Source: Flavobacteriales bacterium TMED123 (lineage in GTDB: Bacteria > Bacteroidota > Bacteroidia > Flavobacteriales > BACL11). Taken from it: 64,000 nucleotides of DNA. This document shows, one piece after another, positions 46,024 through 55,475 of this stretch. A program made the position numbers and the translations under genes. Below the pieces are notes generated by a model. The model was not told where the DNA came from. It worked only from the letters and a program-made list of their open reading frames with translations, and searched no databases. Each line of letters begins with the position of its first letter. Positions within the stretch are counted from its first letter, which is position 1. The DNA is taken from positions 100,486 to 164,485 of the forward strand of contig NHFY01000094.1 of the NCBI GenBank assembly GCA_002170165.1. The letters run 5' to 3'.

Positions 46024-47132
46024 TAACTTTTACTTACTTTGTACATTACGCCTCTTTCTGCTAAATAATTTTTTACAAAGTTAAAATGTTCACCCAAATA
46101 TTCAGGAGGAGAGATTCCAATTCGGTTATATGTTCCGTCTGCCACTAAATTGGCAACTGCAGTACAAGTAAATCCTGTGGTGCGTGCCATGGAAATTGTT
46201 CCATCTTTGTATCTGTCTAACAAATCATAACGATAAGTTGTATCCTTCCCATTTTCATTCCCTTTCATGATGATGCACATGACGGTAAAATCTTTTTCAC
46301 CTTCTTTTAACTGCCATTTTGGGAAGAGCAGTTTGGCGGTTAGATCTATCGGTCGTACCTTTTGTCCGTTTACTTCAATCTCCTCATAAGAGAAAAACCC
46401 GCTTGCTCGTAACACCTTCAAATACTCTACACAACCTGGGTAGCGCAACGTTTTTTCAATCATGTTTGGGATGTGTGGCATGGTGTAAATCAAGCTTCTC
46501 AACCCATCCGAATTCCAACTTTCTAAAGTGCCTACTCCTTCAAACTCTATCAGCTCGGTGTCTGATAATGCTTCTTTGGTGATGAGCTGGCTGTTTTGCA
46601 CATAGCGGGCAGGACGAATATATTCTTCAATTACATCAATAGGCGAGAATACCGCTTTGTACTGGTAAGGCCATTCGCGTACTTCTGGCAAACCGCCTAC
46701 CAAACATTCGTAATCCGAAATCTGCATTTGCGCATCATGATGTCCTAAAATGATGTTACCCATGCCTGGAGCAACACCGCAATCCATGACTGCAACCACT
46801 CCTTTTTCTTTAGCTAGTGCATCCAACCCAAAAGGGTCTTCAGGAAAAAAAGAGATGTCTACAATGTTTTTTTCTGCCTCAAAAACAGTTTTTAGCATTT
46901 GATAGCCCATAAAGCCCGGAACAGCACCTATCACTAAGTCAAAATCTTGAATGATTTTGGTTAAAGTATTTTGATCCGATAAATCGGCCTGTATGGTTTG
47001 TATGTTGTGCGCCTGAAGTGGAGCTAAAGCTTGCTCGCTAATATCTACAGAGGTAACAGCATGTTGTTTTGCTAAATCTTTAGCCATTACATTGCCTACT
47101 AGGCCTGCTCCAAGAATAACGATTTTTGCCAT
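46023..47132 (-). CDS. Saccharopine dehydrogenase family protein
   Basis: A protein of 369 residues. The Rossmann start is KIVILGAGLVGNVMAKDL; the middle has VMDCGVAPGMGNIILGHH and SPIDVIEEYIRPAR, which places it near lysine-6-dehydrogenase / saccharopine-reductase-like enzymes (COG1748). Both flanks overlap neighbours by one base (TAATG). The region is richer in G+C than the surroundings. The place between thyA and folA is unexplained; it may act on lysine, or be there by chance. Confidence 0.88.
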   Translation of the reverse strand: MAKIVILGAGLVGNVMAKDLAKQHAVTSVDISEQALAPLQAHNIQTIQADLSDQNTLTKIIQDFDLVIGAVPGFMGYQMLKTVFEAEKNIVDISFFPEDPFGLDALAKEKGVVAVMDCGVAPGMGNIILGHHDAQMQISDYECLVGGLPEVREWPYQYKAVFSPIDVIEEYIRPARYVQNSQLITKEALSDTELIEFEGVGTLESWNSDGLRSLIYTMPHIPNMIEKTLRYPGCVEYLKVLRASGFFSYEEIEVNGQKVRPIDLTAKLLFPKWQLKEGEKDFTVMCIIMKGNENGKDTTYRYDLLDRYKDGTISMARTTGFTCTAVANLVADGTYNRIGISPPEYLGEHFNFVKNYLAERGVMYKVSKS

Positions 47133-47926
47133 TATACTGCTACAATTCCTTTAATGTGTGGGTGTGGATCATAATCAACCAATTCGAAATCTTCATATTT
47201 GAAGTCAAATATATTCTTTACTTCTGGATTGATTTTCATCTTTGGAAGCGGCCTAGGGTCGCGACTTAATTGCAGTTCTGTTTGTTCAAAGTGATTTGTA
47301 TAAATGTGTGCATCTCCCAAGGTATGTACGAAATCACCTACTTCTAAATCACACACTTGTGCCATCATCATCGTTAACAAAGCGTAAGAAGCAATGTTGA
47401 AAGGAACACCTAAAAAGATATCAGCACTTCTTTGGTACAATTGGCACGATAGTTTTCCGTCTGCCACATAAAACTGAAAGAAAGCATGACAAGGAGGGAG
47501 TGCCATTTGCTCAATCTCTCCTACATTCCAAGCGCTTACAATAATCCTTCTGCTATCGGGATTGTTTTTAAGCGCCTCTACTACTTGAGAAATTTGGTCA
47601 ATATGTTTGCCGTCAGGAGTAGGCCAGCTCCTCCATTGGTAGCCGTATACATGCCCTAAATCACCATTTTTATCAGCCCACTCATCCCAAATGCGCACTC
47701 TATTTTCTTTCAGGTAATGAATATTGGTATCTCCTTTTAAGAACCACAAAAGCTCGTGAATGATGGAACGCAAATGCAACTTTTTAGTGGTTACACAAGG
47801 GAATCCCTCCGATAAATCGAAACGCATTTGATGGCCAAATACACTTTTCGTTCCTGTTCCTGTTCGGTCTGCTTTGAGTGTGCCTTCTTGCATCACTCTA
47901 CTCATCAAGTCTAAATATTGTTGCAT
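47132..47926 (-). CDS. thyA: Thymidylate synthase (ThyA type)
   Basis: An enzyme of 264 residues, the E. coli length. It makes dTMP from dUMP with methylene-tetrahydrofolate and yields dihydrofolate for FolA. The catalytic Cys is in [24 protein letters not shown] near the start and the C-terminal [10 protein letters not shown] are standard (the genuine end is usually PxIxMxVAV). It sits 9 bp after the nucleoside transporter gene. Confidence 0.97.
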   Translation of the reverse strand: MQQYLDLMSRVMQEGTLKADRTGTGTKSVFGHQMRFDLSEGFPCVTTKKLHLRSIIHELLWFLKGDTNIHYLKENRVRIWDEWADKNGDLGHVYGYQWRSWPTPDGKHIDQISQVVEALKNNPDSRRIIVSAWNVGEIEQMALPPCHAFFQFYVADGKLSCQLYQRSADIFLGVPFNIASYALLTMMMAQVCDLEVGDFVHTLGDAHIYTNHFEQTELQLSRDPRPLPKMKINPEVKNIFDFKYEDFELVDYDPHPHIKGIVAV

Positions 47927-47935
47927 TCTGTCTTT

Positions 47936-49612
47936 TTATAAAATCATTCCCACAATTACGGCTGTAAACAAGGAGGCTAATGTTCCTGCTATCAGCGCAA
48001 GTATTCCTAATTTGGATAAATCTTTGGTGCGTTTAGGCGCTAAAGCACCAATACCCCCTATTTGTATTCCTATGGATGCAAAGTTGGCAAATCCACATAA
48101 AATATAAGTAGCAATAATAATGGATTTTTGCTCAACAAATGCACCTGCCGCTTTCATCTCCCCCAATGATACATAAGCCACAAATTCGTTCAGTACCGTT
48201 TTCTCTCCAATCAATTGTCCCACTAAAAATATATCTTCCTTACAAACGCCCATTAGCCATGCGATAGGAGCTCCAATATAGCCCAGAAGCATATTTAAAG
48301 AGAGTTCAGTATATCTGGTGTTAGCTGCAATCAAGCTGTTGAGTGCTGTCCAATCTCCAATTTTCAGCAGTATGTAATTTGCCATAGAAATCAGAGCGAT
48401 AAATACCAACAGCATTGCGCCAACATTTACTGCTAATCTGAGCCCATCAGTTGTTCCTTTGGATATTGCCTCTAAGGCATTGCTTCCCATCTCAGCTTTT
48501 GTAACTACTAATTCTTCTTCAAATTGTTCTTTTTCTGGCAATAATATTTTGGCTGCAACAACAGCTGCAGGTGCCGACATTACAGATGCTGCTAGTAAAT
48601 GCTTAGCAAACATTATTTGCTGCACTGGGTCAGTTCCTCCCAAAAAACTAATATAAGCGGCCAAAACTCCACCTGCAATGGTTGCCATTCCTCCACTCAT
48701 CAAGCACAGCATTTCCGATAAGGTCATTTTGTTGAGGTAAGGTTTTACTAGTAGTGGCGATTCGGTTTGTCCTAAGAATATATTTCCTGCAGCCGCTACA
48801 CTTTCTGGTCCAGAAAGGCGCAATGTTTTTTTCATCAACCATGCAAATCCGTATACAATTCTTGGTAAAATTCCCCAATAATAAAAGAGTGCGGTAAGTG
48901 CCGAAAAGAAAATAACAGTAGGCAATATCATTACAACAAAATTCATAAGTGGCGATTCAATAATGCCTGTCTCAAAAGACTGGAACAAAAACATTGTCCC
49001 TTCTTGAGTGAAGGAAATGATTTTTGTAAAAATCTTGCCTACAAATTCAAAACCTGCTGATACAAGCGGAACTTTAAGGATTAAAAGAGCAAAAACCAGT
49101 TGTATACCTAAGCCTTTTACAACCAATTGCCATACAATCGTTTTTCTATCTCTGCTGCATAAAAAAGCAATCAGCAGGAGTGACAGAATACCAATAAATC
49201 CTCTAAAAAGAGAGGACATAGAGAAACCTGATGTTGCTATTGTGGTAGGACTAACATCTATTTTTACAAAGGCATAATTAATGCCGTTTTCATTTAATAC
49301 CAAAGTATTTTCATCATTTGTAATATGATAAGTTCTTGTCATTTCTTTTGGTAAAACATAATGAAAAGAAAGCATGTTGTCCGCAATCTCCCATTTCCCA
49401 TCTGCAATTAAATTTTCTGTTGAAATTTCATAATGAAAAGTGCCGTCAGCCTTAATTTGCATTTCATCCTCTGTAGCAATGGGCTTTAGGTTTTCGCCTG
49501 TTTCTAACGTGTCTGGAAGGATGTAATCAAAACGCCAACTTCCTTCAATGTTTTGCGAAAATGAAAAGAAGCTGATAATCGCAAAAAAACATATGAGGAA
49601 AAGTCGCTTCAT
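47936..49612 (-). CDS. CNT-family nucleoside transporter with exported N-terminal domain
   Basis: A protein of 558 residues, about 140 longer than typical NupC. Residues 1-20 are a signal-like helix; 21-118 form a lipocalin-like beta domain (IEGSWRFDYILPD, MQIKADGTFHYEI, LSFHYVLPKEMTRTYHI). The CNT membrane core follows from about 137, with GQTESPLLVKPYLNKMTLSE (GQTESPL is the nucleoside-binding motif) and CGFANFASIGIQIGG. CNT proteins import nucleosides with Na+ or H+. Fusion to an exported binding-type domain is uncommon to my knowledge. The gene abuts the nuclease gene upstream and thyA downstream, which fits thymidine or pyrimidine supply. Confidence 0.88.
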   Translation of the reverse strand: MKRLFLICFFAIISFFSFSQNIEGSWRFDYILPDTLETGENLKPIATEDEMQIKADGTFHYEISTENLIADGKWEIADNMLSFHYVLPKEMTRTYHITNDENTLVLNENGINYAFVKIDVSPTTIATSGFSMSSLFRGFIGILSLLLIAFLCSRDRKTIVWQLVVKGLGIQLVFALLILKVPLVSAGFEFVGKIFTKIISFTQEGTMFLFQSFETGIIESPLMNFVVMILPTVIFFSALTALFYYWGILPRIVYGFAWLMKKTLRLSGPESVAAAGNIFLGQTESPLLVKPYLNKMTLSEMLCLMSGGMATIAGGVLAAYISFLGGTDPVQQIMFAKHLLAASVMSAPAAVVAAKILLPEKEQFEEELVVTKAEMGSNALEAISKGTTDGLRLAVNVGAMLLVFIALISMANYILLKIGDWTALNSLIAANTRYTELSLNMLLGYIGAPIAWLMGVCKEDIFLVGQLIGEKTVLNEFVAYVSLGEMKAAGAFVEQKSIIIATYILCGFANFASIGIQIGGIGALAPKRTKDLSKLGILALIAGTLASLFTAVIVGMIL

Positions 49613-50206
49613 TTATTTTTCATTTCGGCTATTGATTTCATCTCTTATTTCAGAAGCTTTTTCATAATCTTCATCTTCAATAGCCTTTTTTAATATTTTT
49701 TTCAGTTTTGTTGTAGTGAAATCTTTCAATTGTTTCACTTCTGACTTTTTTGTGCCCTCGTCTCCGAAAGGAATATCTTCTTCCAAAGTTTTATCCAAGA
49801 TAATTCCAGCTTTGCTCAGCACTTCCTCATAAGTAAAAATAGGGCATTTGAAACGAACTGCAATAGCTACCGCATCAGAGGTTCTTGCATCAATCTCCAT
49901 TTCCTTTTTCCCCTCTGATTTACAGAAAAAAGATGCATGAAAAATTCCCTCACTCAAAGTGTGTATAACCACTTTGCTCACTGTAATATCAAAACTGTCG
50001 CTAATGCTTAAAAACAAATCGTGAGTAAGGGGTCTTTCAGGAGGATCCGCATCTTCCAAAGCTAAAGCGATAGAACGCGCCTCACACCAGCCAATAACAA
50101 TAGGTAATTGTCTTTTTCCTGCCAATTCATTCAGTAACAAAACATAAGCATTGTTTTGCGAATCACTAGTTTTTAGTGCGGTGATATCAAGTTGAATTAA
50201 ATCCAA
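49613..50206 (-). CDS. Bifunctional nuclease family protein (DUF151) with UVR motif
   Basis: A protein of 197 residues. The DUF151 domain spans about 1-135 (QNAYVLLLNELAGKRQLPIVIGWCEARSIA, landmark LPIVIGWCEARSIA, and TSDAVAIAVRFKCPIFTYEEV with landmark SDAVAIAVR). A UvrB/UvrC-type helical motif is at about 160-195 (LKKAIEDEDYEKASEIRDEI). A related plant protein has DNase and RNase activity. It follows etfA by 3 bp and abuts the nucleoside transporter gene. Confidence 0.88.
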   Translation of the reverse strand: MDLIQLDITALKTSDSQNNAYVLLLNELAGKRQLPIVIGWCEARSIALALEDADPPERPLTHDLFLSISDSFDITVSKVVIHTLSEGIFHASFFCKSEGKKEMEIDARTSDAVAIAVRFKCPIFTYEEVLSKAGIILDKTLEEDIPFGDEGTKKSEVKQLKDFTTTKLKKILKKAIEDEDYEKASEIRDEINSRNEK

Positions 50207-50209
50207 TAC

Positions 50210-51157
50210 TTAGTTTTTAACTTTCTTAATTTCATCAATAAGCCTTGGTATCACATCAAAAGCATCCCCAACTATACCATAATCGGCAGCCTTAAAAAAT
50301 GGAGCTTCCGCATCACTGTTGACGGCTACCATAACTTTAGAAGAATTCACTCCAGCCAAATGCTGAATTGCACCAGAGATTCCAATAGCCACATATAAGT
50401 TTGGCGCTACTGCTTTTCCAGTTTGCCCAACATGCTCTCCATGAGGGCGCCAACCAATATCAGACACTGGTTTTGAGCATGCTGTTGCAGCCCCTAATAA
50501 ATCTGCTAATTCTTCAACCATTCCCCAATTTTCTGGACCTTTCAATCCTCTTCCCGCCGACACAATGATTTCAGCCTCAGCTAAAGAAATTTTTCCAGTT
50601 GCGATTTCCTCTCCTTCAATTGTTACACTTCTAGTTTGAGATGTGCTAATTTGCTCAATATTGCAATCTCCTCCACACTCTATAAGTCCAAAAGCATTAG
50701 GTGCTAATGAGATGATAGTTTTTTCGGTATTCACTATCGCTTTTTCAATAGCTTTTCCAGAAAACGATTTTCTACTTACTGTAAGAGGAGTTGTGCTAAA
50801 AGGAATATCCACTACATTAGAGAGTATTCCTGCTTTTAATTTCGCTGCTAATCTTGGGGCAATCATTTTTGAAGTATAAGTGCTTGCAAAAACAATAACC
50901 TTTACATTTGTAGCATGTTCGGCAAAAAGATTGCTTGTAGCTTGACTATCACCTTTAGCAATTCCACTTGCTGATAATACTTTGCTAGCACCATAATTTC
51001 CTAATTTATTCAACTCATCATCACTCACATCTCCTATAGATAGTGCAACCACATCCATACCTAAAAGTTTAGCAGTTTCTTTGGCATAAGATACTGCTTC
51101 AAATGTACTTTTTCTAAAACTTCCTTTCCAGTTTTCTGTATATACTAATACTGACAT
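50210..51157 (-). CDS. etfA: Electron transfer flavoprotein subunit alpha
   Basis: A protein of 315 residues. The N-terminal ETF domain is followed by the FAD-binding C-terminal domain: SAGRGLKGPENW, GATRPV-like GAATACSKPVSDIGW, HGEHVGQTGKAVAPNLYVAIGISG. With EtfB it accepts electrons from acyl-CoA dehydrogenases and passes them to the quinone pool. The length is normal. It follows etfB by 17 bp. Confidence 0.95.
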   Translation of the reverse strand: MSVLVYTENWKGSFRKSTFEAVSYAKETAKLLGMDVVALSIGDVSDDELNKLGNYGASKVLSASGIAKGDSQATSNLFAEHATNVKVIVFASTYTSKMIAPRLAAKLKAGILSNVVDIPFSTTPLTVSRKSFSGKAIEKAIVNTEKTIISLAPNAFGLIECGGDCNIEQISTSQTRSVTIEGEEIATGKISLAEAEIIVSAGRGLKGPENWGMVEELADLLGAATACSKPVSDIGWRPHGEHVGQTGKAVAPNLYVAIGISGAIQHLAGVNSSKVMVAVNSDAEAPFFKAADYGIVGDAFDVIPRLIDEIKKVKN

Positions 51158-51174
51158 TTCTTTCTAATTTTTTA

Positions 51175-51921
51175 TTAAATAACTTTTGCTTCTTCTTGTA
51201 ATAAACGTACAAGTTCAGCTTCATTTCCTGCTTCTACCAATTTGCATACACTTTTTTCTGCTGGCTTTTCAAATTGCTCAGATGTTGTTAAAGAATCAGT
51301 ATTTGAGGGATCTATCACTTGCAATGGCTTTGTTCTTGCTTGCATTATTCCTCTCATATTTGGAATCCTTAAATTACTTTCTTCAACCAATCCTTTTTGT
51401 CCGCCAATTACAAGTGGTAAGCTAACCGATAGGTTTTCTTTTCCACCGTCAATTTCTCTGCTCAATTTAGCAGTTGTTCCTTCTATTTCTAGTCCATTAC
51501 ATGCATTTACAAATGGAACATTCAAGATTTCTGCAATCATTCCCCCCACAGCGCCTCCGTTATAATCGATAGACTCTCTACCAGTAATAATCAAATCTGC
51601 AGGATTTTCACTCAAGTATTTTGCAATTTCAGTAGCTGTTGAATAACTGTCTTTCGGGTTTCTGTTTATTCTAACCGCCTGATCAGCGCCTATTGCTAAG
51701 GCTTTTCTCATTACTGGTTCAACTGTTGCATCACCAACGGTTATAACTGTCACATTTCCTCCCGAATTTTCTTTTAATATCATTGCTTTTGTTAAGCCAA
51801 ACTCATCATAAGGATTAATTATAAATTGTATTCCTGAGCTGTCAAAAGTAGTGCCGTTTTCGGAGAAATTTATTTTTGAAGTAGTGTCCGGAACACTACT
51901 TATACATACTACAATATTCAT
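51175..51921 (-). CDS. etfB: Electron transfer flavoprotein subunit beta
   Basis: A protein of 248 residues that binds AMP structurally and partners EtfA. It has INPYDEFGLTKAMILKE near the start, KALAIGADQAVRINR and the signature loop LIITGRESIDYNGGAVGGMIAEIL (landmark RESIDYNGGAVG). It is the first gene of a seven-gene minus-strand run down to folA; a TAAATTTG box (51957-51950) lies 29 bp upstream. Confidence 0.95.
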   Translation of the reverse strand: MNIVVCISSVPDTTSKINFSENGTTFDSSGIQFIINPYDEFGLTKAMILKENSGGNVTVITVGDATVEPVMRKALAIGADQAVRINRNPKDSYSTATEIAKYLSENPADLIITGRESIDYNGGAVGGMIAEILNVPFVNACNGLEIEGTTAKLSREIDGGKENLSVSLPLVIGGQKGLVEESNLRIPNMRGIMQARTKPLQVIDPSNTDSLTTSEQFEKPAEKSVCKLVEAGNEAELVRLLQEEAKVI

Positions 51922-51949
51922 TTTGCTTCTATAATATTATTTAAGTCTA

Positions 51950-51957
51950 CAAATTTA
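51950..51957 (-). promoter_or_regulatory. -7 element of the etfB operon
   Basis: TAAATTTG on the minus strand, an exact TAnnTTTG match, 29 bases upstream of the etfB ATG. The nearest TTG upstream is 26 bases away (51986-51984), slightly far for the consensus. Confidence 0.55.
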
Positions 51958-52049
51958 ATGAAAATAAGGAGAATAATTAGAAGGCAATTTTATTTTTTAA
52001 GATGAAAAATAGAAAGTATATTTTTATTTTACAATTTCAATTAAAATAT

Positions 52050-52057
52050 TACTTTTG
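52050..52057 (+). promoter_or_regulatory. -7 element of hppA
   Basis: TACTTTTG followed by CAGCC, the extended form also seen at rplU, tig and (as CGCCC) tRNA-Leu. It lies 47 bases upstream of the ATG. No TTG is at a standard distance. Confidence 0.6.
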
Positions 52058-52103
52058 CAGCCGAAAATTAAAGCTAAAAAATTATTAATAAAATCTAGAA
52101 AAA

Positions 52104-54698
52104 ATGGAAATGATTGTAAATTATTTACCGCTTTTTGGAATCTTGGCTCTAGGCTTTGTGTTCTGGAAAAATGCTTGGGTAGCTAAGCAAGATGAAGGTG
52201 AAGAGAAAATGTCAAGAATTGCAAAAAATATTGCAGATGGTGCAATGTCTTTCTTGAAAGCAGAATACAAAATACTAGCTGTATTTGTAGTTGCCGTTGC
52301 AGTATTGCTATTCTTTAAAGGAAGTTCTGAAGTAGGATCAAATGGAATGGTGGCTGTATCCTTTATTGTAGGCGCTATTTGTTCTGCGTTAGCTGGATTT
52401 ATAGGAATGAAGGCTGCAACTAAAGCAAATGTAAGAACAACTAATGCAGCAAGAAAATCACTTGGAAGTGCTTTAGAAGTGGCTTTTGCTGGAGGGGCTG
52501 TTATGGGCTTAGGTGTTGTTGGTTTAGGTGTTTTAGGACTGAGTAGTTTGTTTATGTTTTATAGTGGTCAAGGATGGGAGATTAATGAGGTATTAAATGT
52601 ACTTTCAGGTTTCTCATTAGGGGCATCTTCTATTGCACTATTTGCTCGTGTGGGTGGAGGTATTTACACCAAAGCTGCTGATGTTGGTGCTGATTTAGTA
52701 GGTAAAGTAGAAGCTGGTATTCCAGAAGATCATCCACTAAATCCCGCAACTATTGCGGATAATGTTGGAGATAATGTTGGAGATGTTGCCGGTATGGGTG
52801 CTGACCTTTTTGAATCTTATGTCGGCTCTATAATTGGAACTATGGTATTGGGTGCAGTTTATGCAAGCTTACCAGAATTTCAAGCTTCATTTGATGGATT
52901 AGGAGCTGTATATTTACCATTAGCTTTAGCGGCTGTTGGTGTTATCATGTCTATTATTGGAACCTTCTTTGTAAAAGTAAAAGATGGAGGATCTCCTCAC
53001 ACTGCATTAAATATCGGTGAATTTGGTTCTGCCGGATTAATGTTAGTTGCATCTTATTTTATAATAAATGGAATGCTTCCCGAAATATGGGTAGAATCAG
53101 GTAAACAATACACTTCAATGGGAGTTTTTTGGGCAACTATTGCTGGTTTAGTAGCTGGTTTGCTTGTTGGAAAGGTAACTGAATATTATACAGGAACTGG
53201 ATCAAAGCCAGTGAGATCAATTGTTGCACAATCTGAAACAGGATCTGCAACTAATATTATTGCAGGATTAGGAGTAGGAATGATGTCTACTGCTATTCCA
53301 ATTATTTTGATTGCTGCTGCTATTTTAGTTTCTCACAGCTTTGCCGGATTATATGGTATTGCAATTGCTGCTGTTGGTATGCTAGCAAACACTGGAATAC
53401 AATTGGCAGTTGATGCTTACGGTCCTATTTCCGATAATGCTGGTGGTATTGCTGAAATGGCTGAATTACCTTCAGAAGTAAGAGAAAGAACAGACAAATT
53501 AGATGCAGTAGGTAATACAACAGCTGCAATTGGTAAAGGTTTTGCTATTGCTTCAGCAGCTCTAACAGCTTTGGCACTTTTTGCTGCCTTTATGAAAACT
53601 GCTGGTGTTGAGTCAATTAATGTTGCTAATCCTCAAGTGATGGCAGGATTGTTGATTGGAGGAATGCTTCCATTTGTATTTTCTGCTCTTTCAATGAATG
53701 CTGTTGGCCGTGCTGCAATGGCTATGATTGAGGAGGTGAGAAGGCAATTTAGAGATATTCCAGCATTGAAAGCTGCTTTAGAAGTTATGCGTAAATACGA
53801 TTCTGACATAAGTAAAGCATCTGATGAAGAAAAAGCAATATTTGCTGCTGCTGATGGTGTTGCAGAATATGATAAATGTGTTGCTATTTCTACACAAGCA
53901 TCAATTAGAGAAATGGTATTTCCAGGACTTTTAGCAATTGCAGTTCCTGTTCTTGTCGGATTTGGAGGTAAATGGTTTGGTATTGGAGGAGCCGAAATGT
54001 TAGGCGGATTATTAGCTGGTGTAACAACTTGTGGTGTGCTTATGGCAATCTTTCAATCTAATGCTGGTGGTGCTTGGGATAATGCCAAAAAAATGATTGA
54101 AGAAGAAGGAAGAAAAGGAACCGAAGCACATAAAGCTTCAGTTGTAGGAGACACTGTTGGAGATCCTTTTAAAGATACTTCAGGCCCTTCATTGAATATT
54201 CTTTTAAAATTAATGTCAGTCGTAGCTCTTGTAATTGCACCTTCTATTGCTATGGATTTTAACAATAATCTTTCAAGTCAACAGATTTCAGATTTTAATC
54301 AAGAATTGATGGATTTAGATCATGATGTCGCATTAATAAAATTAGAATCTGAAGTGTATGATGTATTGTTTGATGGAGAAACTATAGGTATAGAAATAGT
54401 AACAGAAGCCATGATAAGCAAAAGTCCTGATGATATTTTATCATTATTAAGCTATTTTCTCGAAGCTAATGATCGTATTCTAAAGTTTGCTTGTGATGAA
54501 GTACTCTACTACGATAATAATATGTATCAATTTATTGCAGAAGGACAGTTAAGTTCTCAAACAATTCAGTTTTCTTCAGCTCAGTTAGTTTTTAATTATG
54601 AAAAGACAACTAACAGGATAGAAGGCCGCTTAATTTTCGAAAAGCCAGAGATTTTTGAAGATGTTGAAGGAGATAGATTTGTTATTATGTTTAAGTAA
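52104..54698 (+). CDS. hppA: Membrane-bound cation-pumping pyrophosphatase with C-terminal extension
   Basis: A protein of 864 residues with about 16 membrane helices. It couples PPi hydrolysis to export of H+ or Na+. The catalytic loop reads [23 protein letters not shown] (landmark DVGADLVGK), followed by [20 protein letters not shown] (landmark DNVGDNVGD). [11 protein letters not shown] has Ala rather than Lys after GNTTA, which marks the K+-dependent subfamily. The family end is [10 protein letters not shown] at about 716. Residues 717-864 are extra: a soluble, acidic alpha/beta segment I cannot assign. M-PPase C-termini face outwards, so it should be periplasmic. No frameshift is apparent. 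Confidence 0.94.
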   Translation: MEMIVNYLPLFGILALGFVFWKNAWVAKQDEGEEKMSRIAKNIADGAMSFLKAEYKILAVFVVAVAVLLFFKGSSEVGSNGMVAVSFIVGAICSALAGFIGMKAATKANVRTTNAARKSLGSALEVAFAGGAVMGLGVVGLGVLGLSSLFMFYSGQGWEINEVLNVLSGFSLGASSIALFARVGGGIYTKAADVGADLVGKVEAGIPEDHPLNPATIADNVGDNVGDVAGMGADLFESYVGSIIGTMVLGAVYASLPEFQASFDGLGAVYLPLALAAVGVIMSIIGTFFVKVKDGGSPHTALNIGEFGSAGLMLVASYFIINGMLPEIWVESGKQYTSMGVFWATIAGLVAGLLVGKVTEYYTGTGSKPVRSIVAQSETGSATNIIAGLGVGMMSTAIPIILIAAAILVSHSFAGLYGIAIAAVGMLANTGIQLAVDAYGPISDNAGGIAEMAELPSEVRERTDKLDAVGNTTAAIGKGFAIASAALTALALFAAFMKTAGVESINVANPQVMAGLLIGGMLPFVFSALSMNAVGRAAMAMIEEVRRQFRDIPALKAALEVMRKYDSDISKASDEEKAIFAAADGVAEYDKCVAISTQASIREMVFPGLLAIAVPVLVGFGGKWFGIGGAEMLGGLLAGVTTCGVLMAIFQSNAGGAWDNAKKMIEEEGRKGTEAHKASVVGDTVGDPFKDTSGPSLNILLKLMSVVALVIAPSIAMDFNNNLSSQQISDFNQELMDLDHDVALIKLESEVYDVLFDGETIGIEIVTEAMISKSPDDILSLLSYFLEANDRILKFACDEVLYYDNNMYQFIAEGQLSSQTIQFSSAQLVFNYEKTTNRIEGRLIFEKPEIFEDVEGDRFVIMFK

Positions 54699-54718
54699 TA
54701 TAATAATTATATCATTTA

Positions 54719-54750
54719 ATAAAAAAGAGGGTAATTACCCTCTTTTTTAG
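54719..54750. terminator. Bidirectional terminator between hppA and the deoxynucleoside kinase
   Basis: A perfect palindrome: AAAAAAGAGGGTA faces TACCCTCTTTTTT around a small AT centre. A strong stop for both converging genes. Confidence 0.9.
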
Positions 54751-54764
54751 TTTTTTAATTTTTA

Positions 54765-55397
54765 TTAAGAAGTTTTGAATAATCCATGAATTTCAGCATC
54801 AATTTTGTTGATGACTTTTCCTAAGTCTTCTTCATTTTCAGAGAAATTAATATCATCAACATCTATTATAAGTAATTTGCCTTTTGCGTATTCTGAAATC
54901 CATGCTTCATAGCGTTCATTCAGTCTAGTTAAATAGTCAAGGCGAATAGAGTTTTCATAATCTCTTCCTCTTTTTTGTATTTGGCTTACTAAAGTAGTTG
55001 TTGATGCTCTTAAATAAATAAGTAAATCTGGTCCTTGAACAAAAGAATCCATCAAACTAAAAAGTTGTTCGTAGTTTTCAAAATCCCTTGTGCTCATCAG
55101 TCCCATTGAATGGAGATTGGGAGCAAAAATAAACGCATCTTCATATATGGTTCTGTCCTGAATAAAATCCTTTCCGCTCGATTTTATATTTAGTATTTGA
55201 CGAAAACGACTATTCAAAAAATATACCTGAAGATTGAATGACCATCTTTGCATGTCCTTGTAAAAATCATTCAAATAAGGATTATTTTCGACATCTTCAT
55301 AGTGTGCTTCCCATTTGTAATGTTTGGAAAGTTTTGTAGTTAAAGTCGTTTTTCCAGAGCCTATATTTCCAGCAATTGCTACGTGCATATTTCTCAA
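54765..55397 (-). CDS. Deoxynucleoside kinase family protein (paralogue 1)
   Basis: A protein of 210 residues. The P-loop GNIGSGKTTL is at about 10-19; the DRTIYEDAFIFAP segment holds the DRS-type motif that binds the sugar; the lid is QKRGRDYENSIRLDYL. It phosphorylates deoxynucleosides (dA, dG, dC or dT; not predictable here). An alternative start is ATG at 55388 (MHVAIAG). A second, diverged copy lies at 60162. It is transcribed alone. Confidence 0.92.
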   Translation of the reverse strand: MRNMHVAIAGNIGSGKTTLTTKLSKHYKWEAHYEDVENNPYLNDFYKDMQRWSFNLQVYFLNSRFRQILNIKSSGKDFIQDRTIYEDAFIFAPNLHSMGLMSTRDFENYEQLFSLMDSFVQGPDLLIYLRASTTTLVSQIQKRGRDYENSIRLDYLTRLNERYEAWISEYAKGKLLIIDVDDINFSENEEDLGKVINKIDAEIHGLFKTS

Positions 55398-55475
55398 AAT
55401 TTTTGACTAAAATAAAAAAAGAAGATTAAAATTTTAAAGTCCTAATAGCGAATTTGAGAAATCGTTAATAAGTTT

